From positions 50,381 through 114,380 of the forward strand of contig CAJTKU010000009.1 of assembly GCA_910577015.1 (NCBI GenBank): a DNA stretch of 64,000 bases. The letters are read 5' to 3'. Shown in pieces: positions 35,306 through 43,969 of the stretch. Positions within the stretch are counted from its first letter, which is position 1. Each line of letters starts with the position of its first letter. The notes below the pieces were generated by a model that worked only from the letters and a program-made list of their open reading frames with translations, searched no databases and was not told the origin of the DNA. Source of the stretch: an uncultured Lachnospiraceae bacterium (GTDB lineage Bacteria > Bacillota > Clostridia > Lachnospirales > Lachnospiraceae). Position numbers and translations under genes: made by a program.

Positions 35306-37750
35306 ATGAAGTATATTTATGTCGGAAAGACATGTCCGTATTGCAAGACTCCGTTTAAGCAGGAAGATGTAGTTGTGTTCTGCAATACATGTTCTATGCC
35401 ACACCATTTAGCGTGTTGGCAGGCTAACGAAGGGTGCACTACGTATGGCTGTTCAGGATTAATTGATACAATAATTAATCAAGAAAATGCCAATAAAATG
35501 ACCGCCCAAAGTAGTGCTGGGAATGGTCTATCTACCATTGTATCTAAACCATCAGTACAGACTGGAAAATTTGAAACCATTTTTGAGATTACTGCTGGAA
35601 AAATTCAGGAAGATGTGCCTGTACTTATCGAAAAGATTTCATTGATAAAGGATATCGGTAATACTTCGTTATTTGCAAGATGTTCTTTTAGAAGTCTTAC
35701 CGATGAACCCATTAAGGCATTACTTTTGGATATTAAGGCGATGGATGCATGGGGGAATTCAGTTGAAGGTGTAGAGGGATTCCAACTTCTTGACTTAAAG
35801 ACGAAGAGGGAAGCTGTATTTGGTCAAACAATACCAATTCCTATACTAAATAAGAACGTGCGAGAGATTGACGTTATTATAAGAAAAGTCCTCTATGAAA
35901 ATCGTAGAATGGTGGAATGTAATGAGGCATCGACAGCGGTTCCGATGCAACCTACATTATTGTCTGTATTAGGTAGTAAGGATGCCGTAGAACACTTCGC
36001 TGAGCTGACGACTAAGTCCGCAAAGTTAGTTCCAGTTGTGGGTGGAAAAATCTGGCGATGCACCTGTGGGGCGACCAACAATGTAGGAGAAGATATTTGC
36101 TATAGTTGCAAATCGAGTCTGGCTCAACTTCAGGATAAATATAATCCAGAGAAAATTATCGCTGAGACAACCACTATCGTAGAAGAACGAAGAAGAAAAG
36201 AAGAAGAAATTCGTCTTGCAAGAGAAAAAGAGCAGAGGGAAGCAGTAGAACGGTTAAGAAAAGCCCAGGAAGAGAAGGAACGTCAAGAACATGAGAAAAA
36301 GGAAGCAAAGAAAGCTAAAAAGAAGAAAGTAATAAAGGGAATTGTATTTACAATCCTAGGTCTCATTCTTTTAACTGGTGCAATATACGGAAGCGTATTC
36401 CATCTTATTCCATATATTAGATATTCTGTGGCGGGAAGTAACGTTGAAAAGCAGAAATTTGATTCGGCATATAATACATATATAGCACTTGGTGATTACC
36501 GAGATAGTGCGGAGAAAGCAATAGAAACTTTATACGCAAAGGCGATTTTTCTAGAAGGACAGGAACAGTTTGCAGACGCAGCTGTTGAATATGAAAAGAT
36601 TCCTGACTATCAGGATAGCAAGGAAAGAGCAGTCTACTGCAGAAATGAAGCAAATTACAGAGATGCAAAGTTGAAGTATGATGCTAAAGAATATGATGAA
36701 GCGTTGACATTATTTAGAGGTCTTGGAGATTACTCCGATTCAAGGTTCTGGGTTAAAAAAACAAAATATGCCAAAGCTTCTGATTTGTTTGCAAACGGGG
36801 ATTATGCTATGGCCGCAGATTTATTTAAGGAACTGAGGAATTATGAAGATTCCAAAGAACGAATGAACGAATCTACATATCAAATGGCGGAAGTTGCATA
36901 TGAGGACAAGGATTATAAAACTGCATATGAAGCATACGAGATGCTTGGTTCAAGTTATAAGGATGCTGAGGATAAAGCAAAGGATGCCAGATATCTCTAT
37001 GCAGATGAATGCTTGGCTGCGGGGAAATACAAAGAGGCTTCAGACTTATTTATTGTCTTGAAAGACTATAAAGATGGACAAGATAAGTTTAATGAAGCGA
37101 CATATGCGTATGCTAAGGAATGTTTGCATGCCAAAAAGTATGAAGATGCAAGAACATATTTTGCAAGAATAAAAGGTTATGAAGATTCTGATACTTTGTG
37201 GAAAGAAGCAAGTTATTATGCTGGTCTAGCTTGTATCAATTCTAAGGACTATAAAATGGCAGTCAAATATTTTGAAGATGCCGAAGATTATAGTGATGCG
37301 AAAATAAAGATTAATGAAGCAAAGTATGAATATGTACAAGCACATATGGATAACACAGATAGAACAACGTATTCTTATCTGAAAGATTTAAAATTTGCTG
37401 GCTATTCCGATGCATCTGCTATTTATAAGGATTTATATAAATGGTCGGCAACAGTAAAAATAAACAATGGTGCATCATCTGTAAAGTATAATGCAAGAAC
37501 GGATGTAGTTATTATATTTTCAGGAGGAGAGCCTGGCGAAACTAAAGAAGTCCGATGTGTTATAACCTATCCGAACGGTGATGTTGAATATGGCGATTGG
37601 GAGGAAATATCGAGAGGCTACGAATTGAGTATTTGGTGGACTTCTGGTTGTATGGAGAGTTTGTATAAAGATTCAACATTAAAAATAAAAGTTGTTGACA
37701 AAGTTGGAAATACTTTAGGTTCTTCTAGTATAACAGTAATAAGTAAATAG
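35306..37750 (+). CDS. Membrane RING-finger protein with TPR-like repeats
   Basis: An 814-residue protein. An N-terminal prokaryotic RING-type zinc finger (residues 10-49) has ligands C10, C13, C26, C29, H33/H34, C37, C44 and C49. A beta-rich domain (about 80-230) and a zinc ribbon (WRCTCGAT...ICYSCKSS) follow. Next is a charged coiled coil of about 60 residues and one membrane helix near 342-362. The C-terminal half has about ten TPR/SEL1-like repeats of the form A-x3-F-x2-LGDYxDS. The topology puts the RING inside and the repeats outside. In a neighbourhood with Ubl, E1, E2 and JAMM genes, an E3-like or scaffold role is the natural inference. Confidence 0.85.
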   Translation: MKYIYVGKTCPYCKTPFKQEDVVVFCNTCSMPHHLACWQANEGCTTYGCSGLIDTIINQENANKMTAQSSAGNGLSTIVSKPSVQTGKFETIFEITAGKIQEDVPVLIEKISLIKDIGNTSLFARCSFRSLTDEPIKALLLDIKAMDAWGNSVEGVEGFQLLDLKTKREAVFGQTIPIPILNKNVREIDVIIRKVLYENRRMVECNEASTAVPMQPTLLSVLGSKDAVEHFAELTTKSAKLVPVVGGKIWRCTCGATNNVGEDICYSCKSSLAQLQDKYNPEKIIAETTTIVEERRRKEEEIRLAREKEQREAVERLRKAQEEKERQEHEKKEAKKAKKKKVIKGIVFTILGLILLTGAIYGSVFHLIPYIRYSVAGSNVEKQKFDSAYNTYIALGDYRDSAEKAIETLYAKAIFLEGQEQFADAAVEYEKIPDYQDSKERAVYCRNEANYRDAKLKYDAKEYDEALTLFRGLGDYSDSRFWVKKTKYAKASDLFANGDYAMAADLFKELRNYEDSKERMNESTYQMAEVAYEDKDYKTAYEAYEMLGSSYKDAEDKAKDARYLYADECLAAGKYKEASDLFIVLKDYKDGQDKFNEATYAYAKECLHAKKYEDARTYFARIKGYEDSDTLWKEASYYAGLACINSKDYKMAVKYFEDAEDYSDAKIKINEAKYEYVQAHMDNTDRTTYSYLKDLKFAGYSDASAIYKDLYKWSATVKINNGASSVKYNARTDVVIIFSGGEPGETKEVRCVITYPNGDVEYGDWEEISRGYELSIWWTSGCMESLYKDSTLKIKVVDKVGNTLGSSSITVISK

Positions 37751-37768
37751 CCAGAAAGGGGATTAGTA

Positions 37769-38599
37769 ATGAATGACAATGCAGGAAAGATTTGCCCAGT
37801 TTGCAAATTGGAAATTAACGGTTTGGACAAAGTAACAGTATGTCCGGAGTGTGGAATGCCACATCATACGGAATGCTGGGAAATGAATGGTGGATGCTCA
37901 ACTTTTGGTTGTGCTCAGCAAGGAACAGTAGAAGTAAAGGAGAAAAAGACTATGGCAATATGCATAAAATGTGGAATGGAAATTGGTGAGGAACAGGCTT
38001 TCTGTCCTAAGTGTGGAACACCTAAAAATGCATCTAAGAAGAATGTATGCGGCAAATGCGGAAATGAATTAGCTGAAGGGCAGGCTTTCTGCCCTAAGTG
38101 CGGTCAGAAAGTTGGTTTGCAAGTTGACAGCGATGTTGCATTTGCAATCAATCAGTTTAATAGCGGAGTGGCTCAGCAGAATGCAAAGAAGAAAAAGACA
38201 CTGATTATTATTGGTGCGATAGTAGCAATTGCAGTTATTAGTGTTGTTGTCTTTGTGTTGATAGGCGGAGCGAAAAAGGGACCTGATTTCCAGAAATTGT
38301 ATGACGAGTATTGTCGGTCTACTTGGGCATCTGTTGGTTCTGATGGTAGCTATTTAAGTCTTGATACAAATCCATATGATTACGATGATGACGGATTGGC
38401 ATATCCGGAAGCGTATATAGTAGCAGAAAAAATTAATAAAGAATTAGGCCTTCCTGATTCACTATTTGCTGAATTTGGTGAGACAACAGGAGCGGATGGT
38501 AAGCAGTCAGAAGATTTTCCTGAACAGGGCGTAACAGTGCAGTGGAGGTATCATCCTGATAAGGGTCTTGAAATAACATATAAGAAGTTAAACAAATAA
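37769..38599 (+). CDS. Membrane RING-finger protein with two zinc ribbons
   Basis: A 276-residue protein starting after AAAGGGG. A RING-type finger at residues 9-48 (C9, C12, C25, C28, H32/H33, C36, C43, C48) closely parallels that of the upstream protein. Two zinc ribbons follow (ICIKCGMEIGEEQAFCPKCG and CGKCGNELAEGQAFCPKCG). One membrane helix near 146-168 leads to a short extracytoplasmic domain with acidic residues. It is probably a second E3-like or adaptor component. The 18-bp gap to the previous gene implies one operon. Confidence 0.83.
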   Translation: MNDNAGKICPVCKLEINGLDKVTVCPECGMPHHTECWEMNGGCSTFGCAQQGTVEVKEKKTMAICIKCGMEIGEEQAFCPKCGTPKNASKKNVCGKCGNELAEGQAFCPKCGQKVGLQVDSDVAFAINQFNSGVAQQNAKKKKTLIIIGAIVAIAVISVVVFVLIGGAKKGPDFQKLYDEYCRSTWASVGSDGSYLSLDTNPYDYDDDGLAYPEAYIVAEKINKELGLPDSLFAEFGETTGADGKQSEDFPEQGVTVQWRYHPDKGLEITYKKLNK

Positions 38600-38674
38600 T
38601 AAAACATAGGTTGACCACGAGATGTATTTGTATCTCGTGGTTATGTATGTGATAAAAAACAGGAGATAATAACA

Positions 38675-38971
38675 ATGGGAAAAGTAAATGTTGTAATTGT
38701 TGATGTAACTGGAAATAAGGAACAGAAAGTCGGTCTCCCAGATGATATTAAATGTGGGATTATTATGGTTAAGCTCGTAGAGAAAATCAAACTTCCTTCA
38801 GTTGGACCGGATGGCAATCCTATCAGTTATAAATTTATTCACAAGGTGACTGGAAGACAACTTCTTGAATCACAGACTCTTGGTGAAGCCGGAATAAAGG
38901 ATGGAGACGTGTTAAGACTTCAGCCTGAGATTACGGCGGGAGTAATAATATTAACAGATAGGACGGACTGA
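38675..38971 (+). CDS. Ubiquitin-like protein (YukD-like)
   Basis: A 98-residue beta-grasp protein. Strand 1 is VNVVIVDVTG, the helix is IIMVKLVEKIKL, strand 3 is YKFIHKVTGRQLL, and the end is GIKDGDVLRLQPEITAG. This is the same order as ubiquitin and YukD. The C-terminus is not a free di-glycine. Ala88-Gly89 falls where ubiquitin ends, and a 9-residue tail (VIILTDRTD) follows. The tail may need removal before activation. The E1 gene starts 1 bp after its stop codon. It is the likely modifier of the system. Confidence 0.82.
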   Translation: MGKVNVVIVDVTGNKEQKVGLPDDIKCGIIMVKLVEKIKLPSVGPDGNPISYKFIHKVTGRQLLESQTLGEAGIKDGDVLRLQPEITAGVIILTDRTD

Positions 38972-38972
38972 T

Positions 38973-40157
38973 ATGAGCGATTTATTAGAATTGGATAAAT
39001 CGGATTTTGAAGAAGATAAATATAGCAGACTTCGGTTGATTCCTTGGTGGAATCAAGAAAGGTTGTCTAAAGCCACAATAATGGTTGTGGGGGCAGGGGC
39101 AATTGGAAATGAATTGATTAAAAATCTGACTCTTTTGGGTATAGGTAGAATTTTAATTTATGATATGGATGCTATTGAAAATACAAATCTTACAAGAACC
39201 GTATTATATAGAGCAAAGGATGTTGGAAGATATAAAGCTGATGTTGCAGCTGAAAGAGCCAGTCAAATGAATCCGGATGTTCATGCCAAGGCTTTTATCT
39301 CCAATATTATTGATGATGTAGGGCTAGGTGTTTTCCGAAGAATGGATGTAGTTCTTGGAGGCCTAGACAATAGGGAAGCAAGATTGCATATAAACCAGTC
39401 TTGCTATAGGGTCAACAAACCATGGATTGACGGTGCAATTGAAGCTCTAAATGGGTTTGCGAGAGTTTTTGTTCCTGGACATGGTGCGTGTTATGAATGC
39501 ACTATGACAGAGACAGACTGGATGCTGGTTAATAAGCGTAAGTCTTGCGCACTTCTTACACATGAGCAGATGACAGAAGGTAAAATACCTACAACGCCAA
39601 CATCTTCATCGGTTATTGCAGGCATTCAGGTACAAGAGATGTTGAAACTTTTGCATTCTGATAGAAATCTACCAACATTGGCTGGAAAAGGCTATGTGTT
39701 CAACGGATTAACACATGATTCATATGTAGTTGAGTATCAAGAAAAACCAGACTGCATGAGTCATGATACATACGAGGAAATAATTGAAAAACCTTGGTCT
39801 GTTAAAGACAAGACAATAAAGAGTGCTTTAGAAGAAATCAAAGTCGAGCTAGGTGAGAATGCAGTATTGGAGCTTGATAGAGACATTGCTATCGAGGGAA
39901 CATGTATTTGTGGAGAACATAAAAAATTATTTATGTTGGTACATAAACTAAAGGGGGCAATGCTTACATGCGAAAAATGTGGTAATCAGATGAGCTTTGA
40001 AAACAAGCATTCATTTAATGGAACAGAAAATTATCTTGATAAGACATTTGAAGAGATTGGAGTTCCGCCATTACATATTATCGCTGGAAGAGTAGGTATG
40101 AACATCAAACATTATGAATTTAGTGCTGATGAGACCGAAGTATTCCAGGGAATATAG
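38973..40157 (+). CDS. E1-like activating enzyme (ThiF/UBA family)
   Basis: A 394-residue adenylating enzyme for the adjacent Ubl. The nucleotide site is GAGAIG (40-45). DMDAIENTNLTR (64-75) and GLDNREAR match the conserved Asp/Arg set of E1/MoeB/ThiF proteins. ACYECTMTE matches the ThiF/UBA substrate-site region. C192 in KRKSCALLTH is a candidate thioester cysteine, just before PTTPTSSSVIAGIQVQEM. The C-terminal ~150 residues add a zinc ribbon (CICGEHKK...CEKCG). No membrane segment is seen. It should form the Ubl-adenylate and pass the Ubl to the E2. Confidence 0.88.
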   Translation: MSDLLELDKSDFEEDKYSRLRLIPWWNQERLSKATIMVVGAGAIGNELIKNLTLLGIGRILIYDMDAIENTNLTRTVLYRAKDVGRYKADVAAERASQMNPDVHAKAFISNIIDDVGLGVFRRMDVVLGGLDNREARLHINQSCYRVNKPWIDGAIEALNGFARVFVPGHGACYECTMTETDWMLVNKRKSCALLTHEQMTEGKIPTTPTSSSVIAGIQVQEMLKLLHSDRNLPTLAGKGYVFNGLTHDSYVVEYQEKPDCMSHDTYEEIIEKPWSVKDKTIKSALEEIKVELGENAVLELDRDIAIEGTCICGEHKKLFMLVHKLKGAMLTCEKCGNQMSFENKHSFNGTENYLDKTFEEIGVPPLHIIAGRVGMNIKHYEFSADETEVFQGI

Positions 40158-40167
40158 GAGGTAACTC

Positions 40168-42039
40168 ATGGACGCAAGAATAAGAAGAATTGCTTCGGAT
40201 TATGAGCAAATAAAAAAAGACTTTGCGGGACATAAGAATATTGTTGTTACTCCAATAGGGGATGAACCGCCACAGAAATATCATGTTACATACTATGTGA
40301 ATGGTATTTACCTGCAACCAGATGGAAGAATAGAGACACTTGGAAGACATGAAGTGGAAATTGAACTTCATTCAGAGTATCCGAGATACAAACCAATTTG
40401 TAAGATACAGACCCCTATCTGGCATCCAAACTTTAGAGATGGACAGATTTGTATTGGCGATATCTGGGGAGCCGGAGAATCCCTGACAGATATAATCATA
40501 AATATCGGAGATATGATTCAGTATAAGTCATGGAATTCATATAGCCCGCTCTCTGTGGAGGCTGCAGCATGGGCAATGGATAATAAGCATCTTTTCCCAG
40601 TCGGAAATGTTGATTTATATATAGCTGATTACGCATCAGTTAAAGATACTGTTGAAATCGATTTGTTTGGAGATAATGGAGAAGTAATTGGAGATGAATC
40701 GGCATCGTCTAATTTAAGTGTTGTTAATCAAAAGATAGCGCCTGTTGTAAAGGAAGAGTCAGAAAATAATTTTGATATAACGGCTGAAGAACTAGCTGGA
40801 ATTGAATTTATACCTACCGCTGAAAGGATGCTGGGGGCTTCTGCTTCTGTTGGTCAGACGGTGAAGGTAAAAATCAGCTTTAATACAATTCTTGCAAAAG
40901 GTATTTTATGGGCATTGATTGGTGCAATTCTTGGCTTTGGATGCTCTGAATTGGCACAGAAAATTTTCCCTAATTCGACCGTGGCTTCTATGATGGGTTA
41001 CAGAGATTTGTCAAAATATTTTGAGTTGCAGGATAAAGCTGATAAGTTGCAGTCAGAAATGTATAATCTGGTGGAAGCATATGCCAAAGAATATGACCTT
41101 GATATGGATGAAGATGACGTCCTCACAAAATGGCTTGCGGCAGCACCAGATAGTGAGAGTAAGATTGCATCAGACTGGTACGAAGCATACAATAAGGCAG
41201 ATGATAAACTTTATGAGGCGTACATAGATGATTTTGATAGCGATGGAGATGATTTCAATAATGCAATAGCAAAAGTTTCCAGAACTCACACAGGCATTTG
41301 GGCTGGATTTATTGCACTGTTTATTGGATTGTCGCTTGGTATAGGTGAAGGCATTTATTACGGTTCCAAACAAAATGCAGGCAAATATGCAGCAATTGGT
41401 GCCGTGGTATCACTTGTAATTGGAGGTATAAGCGGATACTTGGCTCAGTGGATGTATGCGTCCATGCTTAGTGATGATTCGGGTGAGATTGCAGCAGCTT
41501 TAGTCAGAGGTGCTGGTTGGGCGATTATGGGTCTTGGTGTTGGTTTAGCAGTAGGTCTAATTAAGCCTGATATTAAGAGAATAATTTCATGTACAGTGGG
41601 TGGTGCTATCGGTGCATTTGTCGGAGGTTTTTTGTTTAACTTTGTAGGCAAGTTTGTTCCAAACGATATGGCAGCAAGAGGGGTTGCAATTGTATTAATG
41701 GGAATTCTTATTGGTGTTGGTGTAGGTCTTATGGAACAGTTCGTTAAGTCTGCATGGCTTAAAGTTATAAGAGGAGAATTTGAAGGAAAAGAGTATTTGG
41801 TATTCCCTGGTACGACAAGCATTGGTAACAATAGCAAGAATACCATCGTTCTATTTAAGGATAAAATGGTCAGCTCTCATCACTGCGATATTGTAATGCA
41901 GGGTAGCAAGTATGTTATTAAAGACTGTGGTTCTTCAATGGGAACTGTTGTAAACGGTATTAAAACAACCCAGCGTGTATTGCGTCAGGGTGATGCAATT
42001 GCAATTGGTAACTCAGTTCTTGTGTTCAATACAAAATAA
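40168..42039 (+). CDS. E2-like conjugating enzyme fused to six membrane helices and FHA domain
   Basis: A 623-residue fusion starting after GGAGG, 10 bp behind the E1 gene. Residues 1-150 form a UBC fold with a classic eukaryote-like active site: HPN at 86-88 and cysteine 95 in GQICIGDIW. A linker is followed by six hydrophobic helices (about residues 235-530) with glycine-rich stretches and an acidic loop. Residues about 540-623 are an FHA domain (TSIGNNSKNTIVLF, VSSHHCDIV, GSSMGTVVNG), which binds phosphothreonine. An even helix number puts both E2 and FHA in the cytoplasm. This ties Ubl transfer to the membrane and to Ser/Thr phosphorylation. Confidence 0.88.
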   Translation: MDARIRRIASDYEQIKKDFAGHKNIVVTPIGDEPPQKYHVTYYVNGIYLQPDGRIETLGRHEVEIELHSEYPRYKPICKIQTPIWHPNFRDGQICIGDIWGAGESLTDIIINIGDMIQYKSWNSYSPLSVEAAAWAMDNKHLFPVGNVDLYIADYASVKDTVEIDLFGDNGEVIGDESASSNLSVVNQKIAPVVKEESENNFDITAEELAGIEFIPTAERMLGASASVGQTVKVKISFNTILAKGILWALIGAILGFGCSELAQKIFPNSTVASMMGYRDLSKYFELQDKADKLQSEMYNLVEAYAKEYDLDMDEDDVLTKWLAAAPDSESKIASDWYEAYNKADDKLYEAYIDDFDSDGDDFNNAIAKVSRTHTGIWAGFIALFIGLSLGIGEGIYYGSKQNAGKYAAIGAVVSLVIGGISGYLAQWMYASMLSDDSGEIAAALVRGAGWAIMGLGVGLAVGLIKPDIKRIISCTVGGAIGAFVGGFLFNFVGKFVPNDMAARGVAIVLMGILIGVGVGLMEQFVKSAWLKVIRGEFEGKEYLVFPGTTSIGNNSKNTIVLFKDKMVSSHHCDIVMQGSKYVIKDCGSSMGTVVNGIKTTQRVLRQGDAIAIGNSVLVFNTK

Positions 42040-42062
42040 AATTTAATGGAGGCGAATGGCAT

Positions 42063-42714
42063 ATGAAACGATTAAAACGGACAATAGGGGGGATTTAGTT
42101 TCATAATGCTGTTCGTTTTTTCTACTGATTGCTTTGCAATGGACTTTGATGCAGTGGTTACTTATGAGTCAATTTTTGTAATATATTCCAGAAATTATGA
42201 AGGAAGCGGGTTTGTGATTGGCTCCAATACGGTTGTTACAAATGCCCATGTAATTGGAAATCAAAATGACAAAAAAGTTAAAGCATATTCTGGGCAGGAA
42301 TATAATGCTTCCATTTATCTTTTTAATGAGGCCATAGATATTGCGATATGAAGTGTAGATATTGCAGAATTTATTCCGCTTGAAATAGGAAACAACGAGA
42401 ATATTAAAGTCGGAGAGGATGTATATGCAATAGGTGCGCCAAGAAGTTTGGAGTATACGCTTACAAAAGGAGTTATCTCAAATAAATCAAGAACAATTGG
42501 TTTTAATCAATATATACAGATTGATGCTGCTATTAATTCTGGGAATAGTGGTGGTTCACTTTTGAATAATGCTGGACAGGTAATTGGTGTTAATTCCATG
42601 AAGATATTAGATGCAGAAGGAATAGGACTTGCAATTCCTATATCTTTTGTAACGGATTTTATGGAAGAAAATGATATGAATTTACAGAAGATAAGACAGC
42701 AGATGGACGAATAG
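42063..42714 (+). pseudogene. Decayed trypsin-like serine protease gene
   Basis: A GGAGG site and ATG 42063 open MKRLKRTIGG, then a run of six G (42087-42092) shifts the frame into a stop. Dropping one G restores a signal peptide running into FIMLFVFSTDCFAM. The body shows the HtrA-type triad regions: VVTNAHVIG (His), DIAI (Asp) and NSGNSGGSL (Ser). A TGA at 42349-42351 interrupts just after DIAI. The remainder (GIGLAIPISFVTDFM) is intact to 42714. Two lesions imply a pseudogene, although slippage at the G run plus readthrough cannot be excluded. Intact, it would be an extracytoplasmic protease of the ubiquitin-like operon. Confidence 0.8.
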
Positions 42715-42874
42715 AGCATGTTCTTGCAGATTTGTCAGGGGAAAAAGTAATGTATTAGTTCTAATCTATTGAAGAGAATGCAAATTCTTGAAAATACACA
42801 AGAAATCCTGGTCGAAAGTGCGAATCAAAGTATTGGATTGCTATAGCAACATATGAAATCAGAGGAGAAAAAGG
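42715..42874 (+). other. Short intergenic region before the JAMM gene
   Basis: It holds a 22-codon frame (42779-42847) without a ribosome site, probably a remnant. AGAGGAGAAAAAGG just before 42875 is the ribosome site of the JAMM gene. Confidence 0.4.
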
Positions 42875-43969
42875 ATGAATAATTATGCTGTTCAACTTCC
42901 GAAGAACTATCTGTTGATTGGAGAACTGGAAAATGATGACGCTAAGGTATATATAAAGCAAGATGTTTACAAAGCTCTTGAAGAATATGCTTCATCTGAT
43001 ACTGCTCATGAACTGGGGACAATTATCCTAGGTAATTATTCAGACGCTTTAGGTAAGCTGAATGTAGTTATTTCGGAGTTCATATATGCAAAGTATACAG
43101 ATGCGTCAGCTTCGACATTAACATTTACACATAAGACTTGGGATTATGTACATAAAGAACACGAAAACAATCATCCGGATACAAAAATTGTAGGATGGCA
43201 GCATACACATCCGGGATATGGTATTTTTCTGTCTAATTACGATATGTTTATTCAGGAAAATTTTTTTAATCTGCCATTCCAAGTGGCTTATGTAATTGAT
43301 CCTGTGCAGCATATAAGAGGATTCTTTCAATGGAAAAATGGTAAGGTTGAAAAACTGAAAGGTTTTTATATTTATGATGAGGTTGGAAAACAGATTAAGA
43401 TAGAGCAGCCTAAAGAAAAGAAAAATTCTGGTTCAAGTGTAAGCATAATGAGTAGGGCTGATAATGGAAGTAAATTTTCTATGTTTCAACCAATTATACT
43501 GGGCGTGTTATGTATAGCGGTAATTGGGTTGCTGATTTCTACAATATTGCTTCATAAAAGATATGATTGTCAGGTGGAAGAACAAGAGGCGTTGGAACTT
43601 CAGTTGGCTGAGCAGAACATACTAATCTCGCAGCAGGCAATGGAGTTAGAATCAGTAAAGACAGCAATAACGCCTTCAGCTGATACTCAGTTGGATAATC
43701 TAATTGTAGATAATGAAGAAGATGAATCAAAGGATATAGAGTTTGACGCAACTGAGTCGGATGAGCCATCACAGGAACCGCTTTCAATTGATGGCAGAGT
43801 GTATTTTACTGCATATAAGGTAGAAACAGGAGATTCGCTCTACGCGATTTGCTCTAAGAATAATCTGAATTATGTTTCTGTTTATAGAATAATTCTTGCC
43901 ATAAATGGAATTCAGGACCCTAATCAGATTTATGTCGGACAGACAATCTTACTACCAATCGAGGAATGA
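42875..43969 (+). CDS. JAMM/MPN isopeptidase-like protein with membrane helix and LysM
   Basis: A 364-residue protein. Residues 1-165 form a JAB/MPN metalloprotease domain. E46 (HELGTIILG) and the H110-x-H112-x7-S120-x2-D123 motif in QHTHPGYGIFLSNYD complete the zinc site. A membrane helix lies near 206-226, then a coiled coil and an acidic linker. A LysM domain (about 316-363; YKVETGDSLYAICSKNNLN) ends the protein. JAMM would be cytoplasmic and LysM outside, bound to peptidoglycan. In this context it should remove or process the Ubl. Confidence 0.88.
   Translation: MNNYAVQLPKNYLLIGELENDDAKVYIKQDVYKALEEYASSDTAHELGTIILGNYSDALGKLNVVISEFIYAKYTDASASTLTFTHKTWDYVHKEHENNHPDTKIVGWQHTHPGYGIFLSNYDMFIQENFFNLPFQVAYVIDPVQHIRGFFQWKNGKVEKLKGFYIYDEVGKQIKIEQPKEKKNSGSSVSIMSRADNGSKFSMFQPIILGVLCIAVIGLLISTILLHKRYDCQVEEQEALELQLAEQNILISQQAMELESVKTAITPSADTQLDNLIVDNEEDESKDIEFDATESDEPSQEPLSIDGRVYFTAYKVETGDSLYAICSKNNLNYVSVYRIILAINGIQDPNQIYVGQTILLPIEE

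Noticed and set aside
42349..42351. TGA as a selenocysteine codon in the protease gene
   Set aside because: Trypsin-like proteases do not use selenocysteine there, no SECIS-like hairpin is evident directly downstream, and a second lesion exists upstream.
38675..43969. Assignment to type II CBASS
   Set aside because: No CD-NTase or effector gene is adjacent, and the E2, JAMM and RING proteins are membrane-bound, unlike Cap2/Cap3.
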